Origin: Rhea pennata
Taxonomy: Eukaryota > Chordata > Aves > Rheiformes > Rheidae
DNA length: 64,000 bases
Direction of reading: 5' to 3'
Assembly: GCF_028389875.1 (NCBI RefSeq)
Contig: NC_084669.1
Span: 33,208,731-33,272,730, forward strand
The notes under the pieces were generated by a model, which saw nothing but the letters and a program-made list of their open reading frames with translations, did no database searches and was not told where the DNA came from. The translations under genes were made by a program, and so were the position numbers. Numbering within the stretch: position 1 is the first letter of the stretch; the number at the start of each line of letters is the position of its first letter. Shown in pieces: positions 26,440-46,969 of the stretch.

Positions 26440-26518
26440 CGCCAGCCGGGACCTCCTTGTGGCGGCGGCGGCGGCGGCGAGCGGGCTCGGGCGCGCGGCG
26501 GCGGCGGCGGCGGCTCGG
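26440..26518 (+). other. CDK1: CDK1 exon 1, non-coding, approximate
   Basis: CDK1 has a non-coding first exon in vertebrates. Downstream of the CDE/CHR the first good donor is CTCGG|GTGAGG at 26,518/26,519. The 5' end is estimated from the promoter elements. Later donors at about 26,817 (CTCG|GTAGGC) and 26,865 (CCAG|GTGATG) are alternatives, so the exon could be longer. Confidence 0.4.
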
Positions 26519-26560
26519 GTGAGGGGCAGCCCCGCTCCGCGGCTCTGCGGGGAGGCAGCG

Positions 26561-26585
26561 AGGAGAGGAGAGGAGAGGAGAGGGG
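26561..26585. repeat. AGGAG pentamer tandem repeat
   Basis: Four AGGAG units and a variant fifth (AGGGG), in the CpG island just after the probable exon 1 donor. Confidence 0.85.
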
Positions 26586-26686
26586 CCTTACGGCGGCGGA
26601 GCGCGGGGCGCGCGCGCGAGGGGCGCGGGGACCCCGGCCCGCTTGGCCGTTAGCGCAACGGTCGTGGCGGGGGGGGGAGGGTGGCT

Positions 26687-26734
26687 CTGCCCCAGCCCCT
26701 GCCCCAGCCCCTGCCCCAGCCCCTGCCCCAGCCC
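26687..26734. repeat. 12-bp minisatellite, four perfect copies
   Basis: The unit CTGCCCCAGCCC is repeated four times without change. It lies in the CpG island, probably in the first intron of CDK1. The open frames across it (Pro-Ser-Pro-Cys or Ala-Pro repeats) are a consequence of the repeat and not evidence of coding. Confidence 0.95.
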
Positions 26735-27583
26735 CGGCGTGGAGGGGACCGGGGCTGAGCCGGGCCGCCCCCCACCCCGCGCGGCGGGCCCGGCCCGGCC
26801 CGGCGGGTGCCGGCTCGGTAGGCGAGCGCTCGGGTTTCTCCCTTTGGTGCGCAGTGCCGCTTCCAGGTGATGCGACCTGTTACGGTACTTCTCTAAGAAA
26901 AGCGTGGATGAAAATGAATTGAAGGTCCTCACCTCGCTTTTCTAGGCAGTTATTAACGAGCAAGTTCTCAGCTCCCTTCCCTGTAGATGTAGTAGTTTCC
27001 TCAGTTATGAAACCTCGTCTCAAAAATCTGCATGTGACTGTCAGTACAGTTGGTACCTCATAACACTAGGTTCAGCAGTACCTAGTGTTAAAGTTCAGCG
27101 GTATTACGTGAAGGAGGCTAAGAGCAGTAGGGAAAGTGAGGTGCCAGACCCGGTTACCATGACTTAGGTTTGTAGCTCAGAAGACTTACTGTGCTGGGTA
27201 CTTGCCACAGGACACAGGGTTGGTTTTCTCATAAATTGCTGGTGTCAAATCTTGTGATTTAGATAGTAAAGCTCTTACTAATGAGCGTAACTATGAAGAG
27301 CTGAGTAGAATGTGTTTTCTTTTCAGTTGCTTGGAGGAGTTTTCTTCACCAAAGCATCTTTCTTTGAGTTGGTGTCCAAAAATGATTTGAGATTAGTTTT
27401 ATTAGTTAAAACCCTGAATAAACAACTCTGTCTTTTTAGAGGAGAACTGTAAGTGTTCTGAAGTAGATCTGAATTAAAGCAAGATACAAAAGAAGCTTCT
27501 GAAGATGATGCAATTTCAGTAGGAGTGCAACTGTTTAGCCCTATTTTTTATTGTAATTTCAGAGATAATCATTTCAAACAGCA

Positions 27584-35267
<7,684 letters not shown>

Positions 35268-35480
35268 ACCTTTGGACTAACTCAACCTGAGTGAAATAAT
35301 TGTGATTATTTTTACTGTTAAGTCTGTCTGTAACTTGTATGTATGTCTTTCTGCTCTAAAATTGTGGCTGTATTTAGTGTGTTCTGGTTTAAGTGTTATC
35401 TAAATGTAAATATTAACCTATTAGTGGTCACTCAACTACAATGCAAGTATTACTGCTGTTAATGCAGTACACTTTCTATA

Positions 35481-35637
35481 AATAAAGCTTTAAATCCATA
35501 AGAAGACTGAACTTCTTTCTAAACTATTAGGAATCTAAAAATGAATTCAAGTGGTTTTTTTTGTTTGTTTTTGTTTTTGTTTTTTTTGTTTTTTTTTTTT
35601 GTACTGTGCTGGTAAGGAACCACTTATCTCCAATAAA
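35481..35637 (+). terminator. CDK1: CDK1 polyadenylation signals
   Basis: AATAAA at 35,481-35,486 and again at 35,632-35,637, separated by a T/GT-rich tract (35,554-35,600) of the kind found downstream of cleavage sites. A third AATAAA lies at 36,306-36,311. The first signal is the likeliest main site. Confidence 0.75.
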
Positions 35638-38600
35638 GGAGGCTACTGTAAAATATTAAATCCACATTCTTGGTATGGTATGTAGTTGCTCTGAAGTTTG
35701 ATTTGCTGAAGTCTAATGTTAGTCTTTAGGCTTTATTTCAGCATAGTTTTATGAACATGCTGAATGACATGCAAGTTAAAATAGCTTGAGCTGACGAACT
35801 GCAGATTAAGCCAAGCAGACAGCCAAGCTTGTTCTAGGGTTTGCTTTTTGAAGATGTTGGCAATCAGTGTTTGGAAAATCTTGGTTCTATATTTTATTTA
35901 TTTATTTTTTTTTTTGAAGGACAAAGGACCTAACAAGATAGTGCATGCTTGTTGTGAATCAGTGTAGTTTTGACTTCCAAAACAGTTGATGTATGAAAAA
36001 AGGGGACTGCCTCTATACCAATGTGTAATTGCTTAACAGGACTCCTTTCAACTGCTGATAGTAATGTGCCTTTCCTCTGATTCTTATTAAAGATAGAGCC
36101 CTTGGGATTATTCCTGGATTTGAAAACTAACCTGTCTTCATTATAGGAGTAGTCAAATATATGTTGACTTAGCAAGGCTGCTCTAGGAACCACCATCATA
36201 GACTGCGATGCTACCATGTCTACAGATTCTTCCATGACTAAAGAAGGAACTTACTAAAGCTCTCTAGCATCTAATTTTGCAGGTGAGGGTATTGTGAAAA
36301 GTTCCAATAAAACTCATGCAGGTATATGCTAATAAATCACTGATTTTATTTGACTAGATTTCCAATTTCTACCTCTGAGACTTGCAGATACAGCAATAGA
36401 GGCAGGCTGCTAGACTAGAAGAGAAGCAGCAGAATGAACTCCTGATGACTTAGCCTAAAAATTCCTATTTACATTAAAATCAAATGTGGTGATAGATTTA
36501 ACTGTAGATTTTTAGCTACAGTGCTAAAATTGCAATTTGCTTTAAATTCTATTTATAGGACTGCACTTTTGTCTGTATTAATACTTAAGTCCTACTGGGT
36601 CTAAGCACCATGGAACTGTAGTTGCTGTTTCAGGGCCAAAGCTTGCAACAAAGTATACAGTAAAAATGAAGGCCTCGAACTTCTAAATTAGGCCTGAGAA
36701 AGGAATAGTAACCATTCACAAGTAAAAAGGCTTGTAAGAGTTCTGTCCTACAAAGACTGGCAATTTAGAAACAAAATCATCAGGTGTTGACATTCTGTAC
36801 CATAGTTGCATAAGACCTACAGATTAGTTAGCTGTAGCATTAGACTCCTTTTAAACAAAGAGCATTTTTAGGTATTGTCTTGTACCAGTTGGGTATTAGC
36901 ATTATACTCTGCAGAATAGTTCTTATCTCTGGAAATACCTGGGTGCTCTAAAATGTTATAGAATCATCTAGCAGTAGAGAGCCAAGAAATACTTATTAAA
37001 ATTGCCTGTTATCTGAAGTCAGAGGAGAGGAACACTGCTATGTCTGACACAGTTAACTCCTAAAATCAGTGATAAGAGACAATTTGGGGAAAGTGAGAAA
37101 TTGACTTTTCTGCTCTTGAAAGTAAGTTGATATGAAGTTATAGGGGAAGGGATTGTACTGCTGGTGCTAATTAGTAGCATCAGTGTAGAAAATGACTGAT
37201 ATCTGTAAAGGTAAACTTCTACCACTGTCTGCTCTGAAAAGTTGCGGTTAGACAAGCAAAACACTTAACTGTTTGGAACCTTAGCGTTTAGTTTCACTAT
37301 TTATAGTGAACAGACTTGTATTTAAGCTCTTCATACGCTGCGATGAAAGCTTTAGCTGGGCAGACTGATTTTGTAGCTTGTAATACTAGTATTAACAAAA
37401 CTATTTTTGTTTTGTAAGTATTGATGGCTGTAAAATCTTCACATGTGATATGCTGAATGATTTGGCCTATCTTAAGAGATCTCAGTACTAAAATTTCTGA
37501 AGAAAGCTTGTTTTTAAGCATTAGCTTACTACAAGCCTGACTTTCGTACATCCAAGGACTATGTTATGATGGTGATTAACATAGCTACAATTGTAGCTCT
37601 GAATGAACTGTTTCCTTACTGTAGGAAAGAGGAGAGCTAAATGAACGTAATACCATTCATCCGTGTCTGAGGTCGAGTATGGTGGCAGGCGTACATGAAA
37701 ATGTGGCTGCTGTTTTGAGTAGCTCTGAAACAAAAATGCAAATGTGAGTCCTTTTTCTAAAGGAAAAAAACACTTCATTATATGCTCCATAATTGTCTTG
37801 CTGTATAATTTTAGTATGTGGAAGACTTGTGATGCTGAGCTTTTAGCCATCTGAAACTTTTTACACCAGTGAAATCTGGTGCATGGCATTCTTGAGATTT
37901 AGCTCACTGTAGATAGCTGCAGCAATAATCAATAAACAGGGCTGTAAGCTATGTATTGAGTTAACTGAACTGCTGTAGTACAGCACTTTTGTCCATCAGT
38001 TGAGGCCATCACAGTGTTTGGCAGGGTTTTACTGGTGCATGATTTTTAATAGGCTGTTTTGACAGCTGAATTGTACTAAGCTACAGTTGGATGTGGGCCC
38101 AGCAGGCAGCAGCCAGCATGAGATTTTCTATTTCCTAGCTGCAGATAGAAAATGATTATTCAGAAATAGAAAACTTTGTACATTTTCGGAAATGATGAAA
38201 GTCAATGTATTGATTTTTTTTTTCCTTGACAGAAAGTACAAGATGTATAGGAGGCATAGTACAACTTCTGTGCTGCCTGTCTTGAAACCACTGATTTGTC
38301 AGGACTCAGTGCTAAGTTAGTAAGTAACTTAATTTACTAAATGCTAAGTTACTGTTATTACTAATAATGTGATTATGTTGAGTTTAAAGTTGCCTTAAAG
38401 GACTTCAGTAATAATAGTGAACATCTGAGAAATGTTTGCAAGTTTCCAGTAACTTTCCTCTGAAAGTTGTAAGTGGCAGGCATTAATTTATATAAAAAAG
38501 CAGCCTGTTCTTGGCTGAAATAGTTGCGTACATTGCATCAATATTACCTCTAGTACTATGGCTGCTGGCCAGTAATATGTTCTCTACCAGAGCACAGGCA

Positions 38601-40714
38601 AACCCTAGCAGGGAATTAAAAACTATTCTTCCAACTTTTTCAGTTCAGAAACAGTTTATTTTCTACAAATGTGGAATCATGGGAAAATCTGTAGGCTTAT
38701 GGGGAAGTGAGGAATGGACTGAGCCTGCTTGTCCTCCATCCTATTAAAAAGTAGCACAGCTCAGTGTGTTGTATACAAGAATGGGACTTGACATTGGACC
38801 ACCTACTTTTAAAAATAAGTTTCCTAGTGCTATAAAACTCAATTCTTCTCAAAATACAGAACCAACTATTAAATACTTGCGGACTGAACTCAGTTGCATT
38901 TTTTTGGGCTAAGCAGACATAATTAATTTTCTTCAGAATATTGCATTGCTATCTGCCACTTACTTTAAAGTAAGTGACTTCTTTTTTTTAAAGAGATTTT
39001 GAAGGAAATAGAGGGAAGAGAAAGAACTTCAACTGTCAGTGTTCCCTTATTCAAGGATTCAGAGTAGTGTTAACTGAAACGTGTGTCCTTCCCTGTGCTC
39101 ATGCAAGTGTCAGGCTGAGAAGAGGCCAGTTCTTCTTGCAAGGCCCTTATGTTGTGGTGTTCAATGAAACCATTTTTTTTTTCTCTGAACAGGTATAGCA
39201 AAGATTATTGATAAGCACACATTGCCACAGACTTAACCTGTTTCAAGTCTGTTTCATTTATAGTCTGTTCTTTTTCAATGACTTCTCTTCTTGTGAATGT
39301 TTCCCTATTATGCCTTTAGGGCCTTGTTGCACTGGGATCACTGATTGCTGATCAGTGTCAGCAAGGTATCTGTTTCTGAAATTGCTGCTACCAAACATGC
39401 AGAACTCATCTCTTCATGTATTTTCCTTTTTTTTTTAATCTAGCTTCTTTATTATTTGACAATCTTTAGCAACTTGATTATAATTTTGGTATCCTTCTTC
39501 CTGCTTTATTTTCCTATCATATATCAGCCATTTCTAGAGTCATGTTTGCTTTGGAAAGTGTAAATCTGCTTAATTTTCTCATACAACATCTCATTATTCC
39601 ATTGGCTATATGTTCTGCTGTAAATCATATTCTCTGCATAATGCTTTACTGTGCTAGGAGATGCAAGAAATTACACAAAAAAGTAAGAGCCTTTCAGAGA
39701 AAGGCAAATCCAGGAAGACTAGTAGCTACACCACTTTCAACCTGTACATTGGCATGTTTTGCATTAGCATGTGGCATCTTAGAGCAGTGGTCAGGGGCTG
39801 AGGCAGAGCAAGGTTTAGTGATCTGTCTGGAGGAGAAGGGTTGTCAGTCTGTGAGCAAGAGCTCTTGGAGGGATCTGAGGGAGGAACTGTGATGGAGGAG
39901 GAGCTATTGTAAGCAAGGGGGAGGCTGCTCAGCAGAAGACATAAAAGAAATGCAAACACCAAAAATGAGAGAAAGGGTGAGATGAAGGGGATGAATAGAG
40001 AGAAACACACAAGAAGTTTCATAAGCAGTTCTTTGGGGACAGAAGTAGTCTTCAGTATGAGACTTATGCTTTCTCCTTTCCAGTCTAAACTAGATGTTGA
40101 AACCATTTTAAGGGCAATGTAGAATTAATTGCAACTTGGAAGAGAATATAGTGTTGTTCATATCTCAGTAGAAGCCAGAAGACAACACCTTTCAGCAACA
40201 GAAAACTGCTTTTTGCTTCTCTGGGAAGTAGAAGCTCTTCTGACTGAAGAATTGAGTCTGGAACTGCTGCCTCTCCTGAGCTTCCTTGGCTTCTGTTTGC
40301 CAGCCTTGTGCTTTGCTTATTCAAATGTGCCAGTGTGCTGTCTTTGGCACCCATGTTGCAGGTTTTCTACCTCTTCTCTAACCAACTAACTTCTTTCCAA
40401 AGTGGTGTCTGCTCAAGGCTCAGATCTGGTATCACTGTTCTGAGCCTGGTCAGCAAGTGGCTGCTGACTTATTTGTAACCTGTGCTATTGTCTCTATCAG
40501 GCCATCTTGTAACATCTGATTTAGGTTTATATTGTTTTTTAATATAACTGCCATCTACTCCTGCTCTGAAACAGTAAGGCTAAGCATGGCATCTTGCAAT
40601 GCCTATCATGTCCCTCAGTAGCTGGATCATAGATTTTTTTTTTTTAGGTTTCATCTATCTGATAATGTCAATGTTAGGCACTGTAAAAATATGTGCTAAG
40701 CATCTATTCTGACC

Positions 40715-40738
40715 CAAATTACCACTAGTGGTAATTTG
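40715..40738. repeat. Perfect 24-bp palindrome
   Basis: The left arm CAAATTACCACT is followed at once by its exact reverse complement AGTGGTAATTTG. There is no spacer and no mismatch. No terminal inverted repeat or element body was recognised around it. Confidence 0.95.
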
Positions 40739-43700
40739 TCAGTATTTAAAAAGGGCTATTCTCAATTTGAGGTGCTAAAGAAAAACTTCAACACTTACAC
40801 TCTTCTAATAACTGCAATTGTAGTTATTTACTGCAAATAGCAAAACTGAGTTCATTTGAATACCACTCAATTTACTGGAAAATGAGAATGTTACTTTACT
40901 CTGAGTGCAGAGCTAGCACTGAAGGGAATAAGGTTAAGGTAATGTGTGTGACAAGAGGAAGTAGGTTAATGATTAAAAAAATCTTATTAAATGAAGGAAA
41001 GTGCTGCACACTTCCGAACAGTTAAAGCTGGAAGATGTCCCTTATGCATAAGTCAGTTTGAATGAAGACTAAATTGGCTGTTAACTAAGTCAACAGAGCA
41101 GCTCAGGCTTTTAGGGACTGAACAGGTGATACCTTGGGACAGTGGTGTAGGATGGCTGGCAAACACGTTTGGTCTAACGCTTACAGTGTTAAAGGACAAC
41201 TTAGCTTTTCATTTGTATGCATAGATATATTCTTCAGGTCTGTATAATTAGCTTACTTTAGTGGGGAGGGAAGATAAGGTTATGCTGAGGAACTACTGAA
41301 GAGGACTGTGCAAACAACTCCCCTCTTGATATGTGCGTGACAAAGTGGTCCTTTCAGTTGAAACATGGGGTAGGTGTAAGAGTTGCACTGGCCCAGAAGG
41401 GACAGATGATACACCTACAGGGGTCCTAAACCACTTGCAAGACAACCCTCCATTTAGCAGAACTGCAGCTTCATTTGTTGTCCTTAAAATTAGACTAACT
41501 CTTACACCTATCTCATGAGAAAGGAGGCAAACACAAACTCCTCTCCAACAAGCAGCTGAGAACTGATCGGCTTTCCAGTATGAATATCTTCGGTCACTTC
41601 TGAGAAGATGATTTTGAATAGCAGTACTGACCTCTGGACCTTCATGAAGATGTAGCACTACTCTTGGCTCTATTTGACTCTGTATTTGCATCTGCTTTGT
41701 AAAGAATGAATGTGGGGAGGGAAGACTGACAGAAAGCCTGTACTTCATTAAGCCTGAATAGCAATTCTGAACTAAGATCGTCACCTTATTTTCTGACAAA
41801 CTGCATCATTTTATGGCATAATATAAAAATTTTCCATTGACCAGCTGCTCTTGTTTACATTTACTGCGGTGATGGCTGATTACAAGTAATGGCTTTCTTG
41901 GTTTCATTCCTATTGTGCATTCCTGTATGAAGTATTTTCCCCTCAGACAACGTGCAATGCCAGTGGGGCACTAGGTGTTAACCTCTGTTGCTGGAGTATG
42001 TTTCCCTTCAGCATGGGCTACTGGCTATTTCATATGCTTTTACTGTGTTTGAATTTACAGCTACAGCCTGCACTGATACAACTGCTAACTGATTGACAGA
42101 TCTCAAAAGTACATACCCAGTCTGGGGAGCTGGCTGCTTGTAATGGAAGAATTGAAAGTAGAAGCTGGTCTCTTCTAGTTCCTAAGAAGTGAATTATCAT
42201 GCCTATTGAGGACAATTAGTGGCTTGAAAGAATTAAATATCTTCTGTTCTTCGAAGCCAGTACAAGCCTTTCTATTGACCTCTGGAGCTTAGACTGGACT
42301 GTTGGAGGGAGTTGGAAAAGAAAACAGTTTAGTAAAATATTTTAAGTGGCTACCTATTGCAGTTGATTTTGAGAAGATCCTAGCTACAATTCAAAATATT
42401 CTGTATGTGCAAGGCAAAACATGCTAAACTTAGAGTCAAAAACCTGTGCACTTGATTTCCTGCATGGATCACAAACATGCTTCTCCCAAAATACCTTAAG
42501 CTTGTTCAGAGAGCATCCTATAAGCCTCTGTAACCCAAGGGGGCTGAAAGAGCTGCTCATTTCAGTTCCTTCCACATTCATTACTTTTCTTTGTATAAGA
42601 CAGACTAACTACTACTTTTCGTGCCAATTATTGGTCCTTCAGAAGTTCTTTTTGCCTAAAAACAGGTTTTGTGCTTGCATCATTCAAAGCCCTCACTGCT
42701 ATCCCCTCCCTCTCCAGCTGCTCTTTAGTGCTATTTTTCTTCCCTTCTCATTTGAGTCTATTGGCTTACGAGGTATCAGAGCTGTAGCTTTGCAAGACCA
42801 TTCTCCTTGATAACAATTAGAGGAAGAATATAATAACCAAGCCAAGCGCTCTGTCTTGCTTCCTACAGAGACTAAAGATCAGGAGAGTTATCCTCCACCT
42901 GAGAAGCTTGTCCTGTGTGAGCATCTTGACTCACTAACAGCAAAGGACAGCTCAGACTCCAGAAGGCTCCTACTTGGTGGCAGGGGCGATAGAGGAAGAC
43001 ATCAGTTCTTCTCATTGTGTTGGGTCAAGCTAACTGCTGTGACTGAGCTGTGGGGATCATAAAGGATTTGACCAGTCAAAGAAAAATGGGGGAAAAAGCT
43101 CATGTCTCTGTTAGCACCCTTCTCTTTGGGTCATGTTTGGTTGCTTCCAGTAGCATCTTGACATTTTATTATTATCTTGCTTCAGTAATTCATCACTGTG
43201 AGGAAGCCTCTGAGCTTCTTTGTTCTATTTAAACTCCTTGATGTGTAAACTGCAGAAATTACCGTAAATATTTCACAGTTGTGTGATGAACCTGAACTAT
43301 TTTTGATCTGGGCATCATGTTCTGATGACACATGAAACTTTGCACTGTGTATATGCTTGACACCTGCCTGCTTTGTTCCAAAACAAACATGTATTCCTGA
43401 ATTACTATCATTATTTGTTTTTTTAAAACTCATTGACTGGAAAAAGGGAAAGGATTCTCATCTATTAGATCTTTTTGATCATATTTTAAAACAGTAATCA
43501 GAAGCTGAGGATCTATAGTGGCTTTGAGTTAACTCACCCGGCTCAATCTCATCTTGAGGTGTGCTAGGACTGCTAGCTTGCAGAGAAGTTAACTCAGCAT
43601 GCTTCAGGAACAGGCAAAGGCTAAAGGAAGAAGTGAAACAGTGTACAAATACAGAATTGGTAGCTGGCTGAGAAAGCTTAAAATATTTTACTTTTTCCAT

Positions 43701-44811
43701 ATAGAAGATATTTATGGGAAGCCTCTCTTAAAAGTTGTCTGACATATAATCATGATTGCAACAGTAAAATAAAATGAGACTTTGATAGTGTCACTTTTGA
43801 TAGCTAGCAAATAGTTCTGTAAAGCAACTTTTACTTCAATTCTTTATACTTCTAGATTTCTTGATATGTAGCGTTTTTTTGCTTGTGGGCTTTAATACAT
43901 AAATACATGAAAATAAAAACAGTGGAAATACAGGAAACACTATTTTAGATGAACTTTGAAATAGCACATAGTAGAATTCTGATGTGTATTAAGTATAAAA
44001 ACAGTATTCTTGTTGTTCCTAAAGTTTTTGTCACCCTCTTGACCACAAGATGTCACTATAGTACCTAAATAGTAATAACCACACTACAGAGGGGGAGGGA
44101 GGGAATGAAAAAACTATCAGACTTTCATGGCTCCATGAAAAATTGAAGAGTATTTATTTTCTGGTAGGCAGCCAGGCTGAAAATGCTATCTGAATTGAAA
44201 GCCTTTCATGAAACATCTGGGCAGTTAAATTTTGCTAACTTCAAAGATGTCCAGTACTGTACTGATATACCAATTTCTTTTAGTGAAGAATCATTTAGGC
44301 TAACACACAAAAGCCTCTGTAAAACTATTTCATGCTAAAATTAATTATCAGAATGATTTTGCTTAATAAAGTAAGTATCATTGAAATGCCAGTCAATATA
44401 GTTACATTGCAACAGGCTCATAATTTGTTGCATAGGTCCCAACCAATTGTCCCTAATAGTCAGTTCTGGAGTGGATTTTTTGCAGCCTGCAAGTTTAATT
44501 TCCAAATTTCCCACACTGTACTTGGGAATTGTGTACAAAATTGTGCCCTTGTGTTTTGCTCTGTCATTTTCTAAGTATATTCTCGATTGGATTTTCTTCC
44601 TGTGAAAAACCTAGGTTACAACAGCTGAGAATCTGGTCCTCAATAAGGTCCTGTTGCTACTTGTTGATGTGCTGTTCTCCTAAACCCCAAAGCTTTTGGC
44701 TAAAAGCAGAACTATGTAAAATACTTCTCAGATGACTTGATCCTGCTCTCTGAGGCATGGGATTATAGTCACATGCCTAGTAAAATTCACTCCAGTACTG
44801 GTGTACGAGGC

Positions 44812-44833
44812 TTTTTTTTTTTTTTTTTTTTTT
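44812..44833. repeat. Poly-T tract, 22 bases
   Basis: An uninterrupted T run with no adjacent retrotransposon body recognised. Confidence 0.9.
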
Positions 44834-45616
44834 AATGTATGTAGTGATGTACAGACATTTAACTAAGACAAGCTTACACTAATAATTCTGTTCAGTGAGC
44901 TGCTTGAAACAGAATTGCAGGTATTAATATATGGGACACATTTTCCTAATTAGCCTCGGGAGTGGAAAAATACATTAATTATTTCCCATTTCCCATTCCA
45001 CTGCTTACAATATTGTCTAGTTAAATGTGCATTTAACGCACAAAGACCATAAATACATGCAAGTATACAGCAAGTGTCCTGTTTTATGATGCCCTGTTAA
45101 AGTACTTGTTTTAGTAAATGGAAGAATACTAATGCTGTCTCTTTGTAATGGGGCTTTTTACAGTAAAATTGTAAAATTACATATACCATGCCCACCCATC
45201 TCCATACGTAATGTCAATTCTAAAGGCAGTTGCTTAGTGCAAAGAAGAGTGTCTTTGGTAAAACCTGTCATTAACTTAACTCAGCGAGTCACTGCGGAAC
45301 GCTCTTCAACTCATGGAAGCTCTGCTAAAGAAAGATGGACTAATTTGACTCCTGCTCATCTTCAGGAACCCAGACCTTATGCTCCTTTCCTACAGGAACA
45401 TTAAACCTTGCATCATTGCATGTGCAACTAGAGAGACGCTTTCTCAGTCATGATTTGCTGGCCACATGCGATAAATAATGTGCATAAACTCAGGTTTAGA
45501 AGAGAGATACTAACAAGGCCCTCAGATGTGACTGACCCTGTGTTTGGGGAATGTGAGACAACACTCATCCTCTCACTAAAAGGCTACAAGCAACAACTCT
45601 ATGTAGGTGCACTTTT

Positions 45617-45636
45617 TGTGTGTGTGTGTGTGTGTG
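45617..45636. repeat. (TG)10 microsatellite
   Basis: Ten uninterrupted TG units. Confidence 0.95.
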
Positions 45637-46949
45637 TTACAAGTAAATGATGAGATGTATTCTAATAGATTTCTCCGAGTACTGCCACACACAACAAAAA
45701 CTAGCTTGATCCCTCCAAAGCAGAGCAGTAAAACTAGGAGGGAACAAAAAAATAAATACGGAGTTTCATTTGCCCACATGTCAGTAACAAGAATAAATCT
45801 CAGCTCTGACAGTAAAGAATGCTGCAATTAAAATGCATTATATAGATTGGCAAATTGCTATATACAATTTTCTCTGGTACCACATGTCACACACTTTGAA
45901 AACACTTAGTTAAGAATAACCTTGGCTTAGAAAGAGGGAAGATTATGGAAAATAAAAAGCAAGTGTTTATATAGGCTTTCTATTCTTTAAGCTCTGAAAA
46001 AAAATTAACTGCTTTAATCAGTCCTCAACACCTTTATTTTGTCATTTATCCTGAAAGTAATCAAGCTTATTCCCTTAAATTTTAATCTATCAATTAATTA
46101 TTTTAAATACAGGAAGTGTTTGGAAAGGAAGGGATTTTGTTTTGCGCTGTGTATGCGACCAAGTAGCATTAAACAATGTTTTTGTTTCAGTTCCACTGTT
46201 TATTTGATTTGATTTCATAAATTCTGTGAAAATAGCTTTTAAGCCCATTTGCTGCTTGAGTATTTTGAAGTCTGAAGAATATTTCCCAGCTGACAAAGCC
46301 AACTCTCTTAGCAAATGTGGTTTGGAGAAGCCCCATAACCTCTGTGGAAGAGTTACATTAGCTGTGAATTTGGCCTCTGCTATTTCTAGCATCATTTCTG
46401 CTATGAACTTCATGTGAACATGGACATTTGCCTGTGAAGAGCCATAATTTCAGGGAAGCTAAAACAAAGTTGCAGGTTCTTGGCCTTCCATTTGTAGACA
46501 ACACCCACCAGCTTTCCTCTTAAAATGTGCCTATTACATTTACAACACAAATCAGAGCTGAAACTTCAACAAAGCTGGAGTATAAGCTATTCAGTGTTAC
46601 CTCCAGCAGAAAGCAAAATAAACACATTCCTGCATCATGCTTTTCCATGGTCAGAGTCAAATTTCACAGCAAACAAATCAAGTAAGTGACAGGTCACAAC
46701 ACATGCCTTTAAAATACCGGGGAAAGCAAAGATTCTTCAGCAACAACCAGATGAAAAAAACACAACCAACTGCAAAAAAACTCTTAACACCTTAAATGAT
46801 CAGCATATTCAATCCAGCTATCAATTCAGTAACTAGCCCACATTCAGCAATCGTTACGATTTCGGTCATTCTTTGTGTCTGATCAGGGACTGTCTTGCCA
46901 TCTAGCTCTTAAGCTGTGTCTTGAAAATAGAACTTCAAGTCTCTTGGGG

Positions 46950-46969
46950 AAAAAAAAAAAAAAAAAAAA
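46950..46969. repeat. Poly-A tract, 20 bases
   Basis: An uninterrupted A run followed by an A-rich stretch with CAACC and CAAA interruptions. Confidence 0.9.

Larger units (their letters stand above)
26160..26860 (+). promoter_or_regulatory. CDK1: CDK1 CpG-island promoter
   Basis: A dense CpG island precedes the CDK1 coding exons. It contains an E2F-type octamer TTTGGCGC (26,319-26,326), inverted CCAAT boxes at 26,347-26,351 and 26,380-26,384, a canonical CHR hexamer TTTGAA (26,356-26,361), a second CHR-like TTCGAA preceded by a CDE-like GGCGCGC (26,404-26,420), and a GC box CCCCGCCC (26,425-26,432). No TATA box is seen. This matches the known control of CDK1, which is repressed in G0/G1 and activated in S/G2 through E2F, NF-Y and the DREAM/MuvB complex. 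Transcription probably starts just downstream of the CDE/CHR, at about 26,430-26,460. Confidence 0.85.
26519..27562 (+). other. CDK1: CDK1 intron 1
   Basis: Lies between the probable exon 1 donor and the acceptor TTTCAG at 27,562. It contains the 12-bp minisatellite and a stem-loop-like inverted repeat at 27,061-27,090. Confidence 0.6.

Noticed and set aside
26110..26922. 270-codon open frame on the plus strand across the CDK1 promoter
   Set aside because: It runs through the E2F, CCAAT and minisatellite sequences and has the same low-complexity composition, as expected by chance in a CpG island.
41293..41799. 168-codon open frame on the minus strand in the intergenic region
   Set aside because: No motif or family resemblance. 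One or two frames of this length are expected by chance in 64 kb on six frames. No promoter or poly(A) partner was seen.
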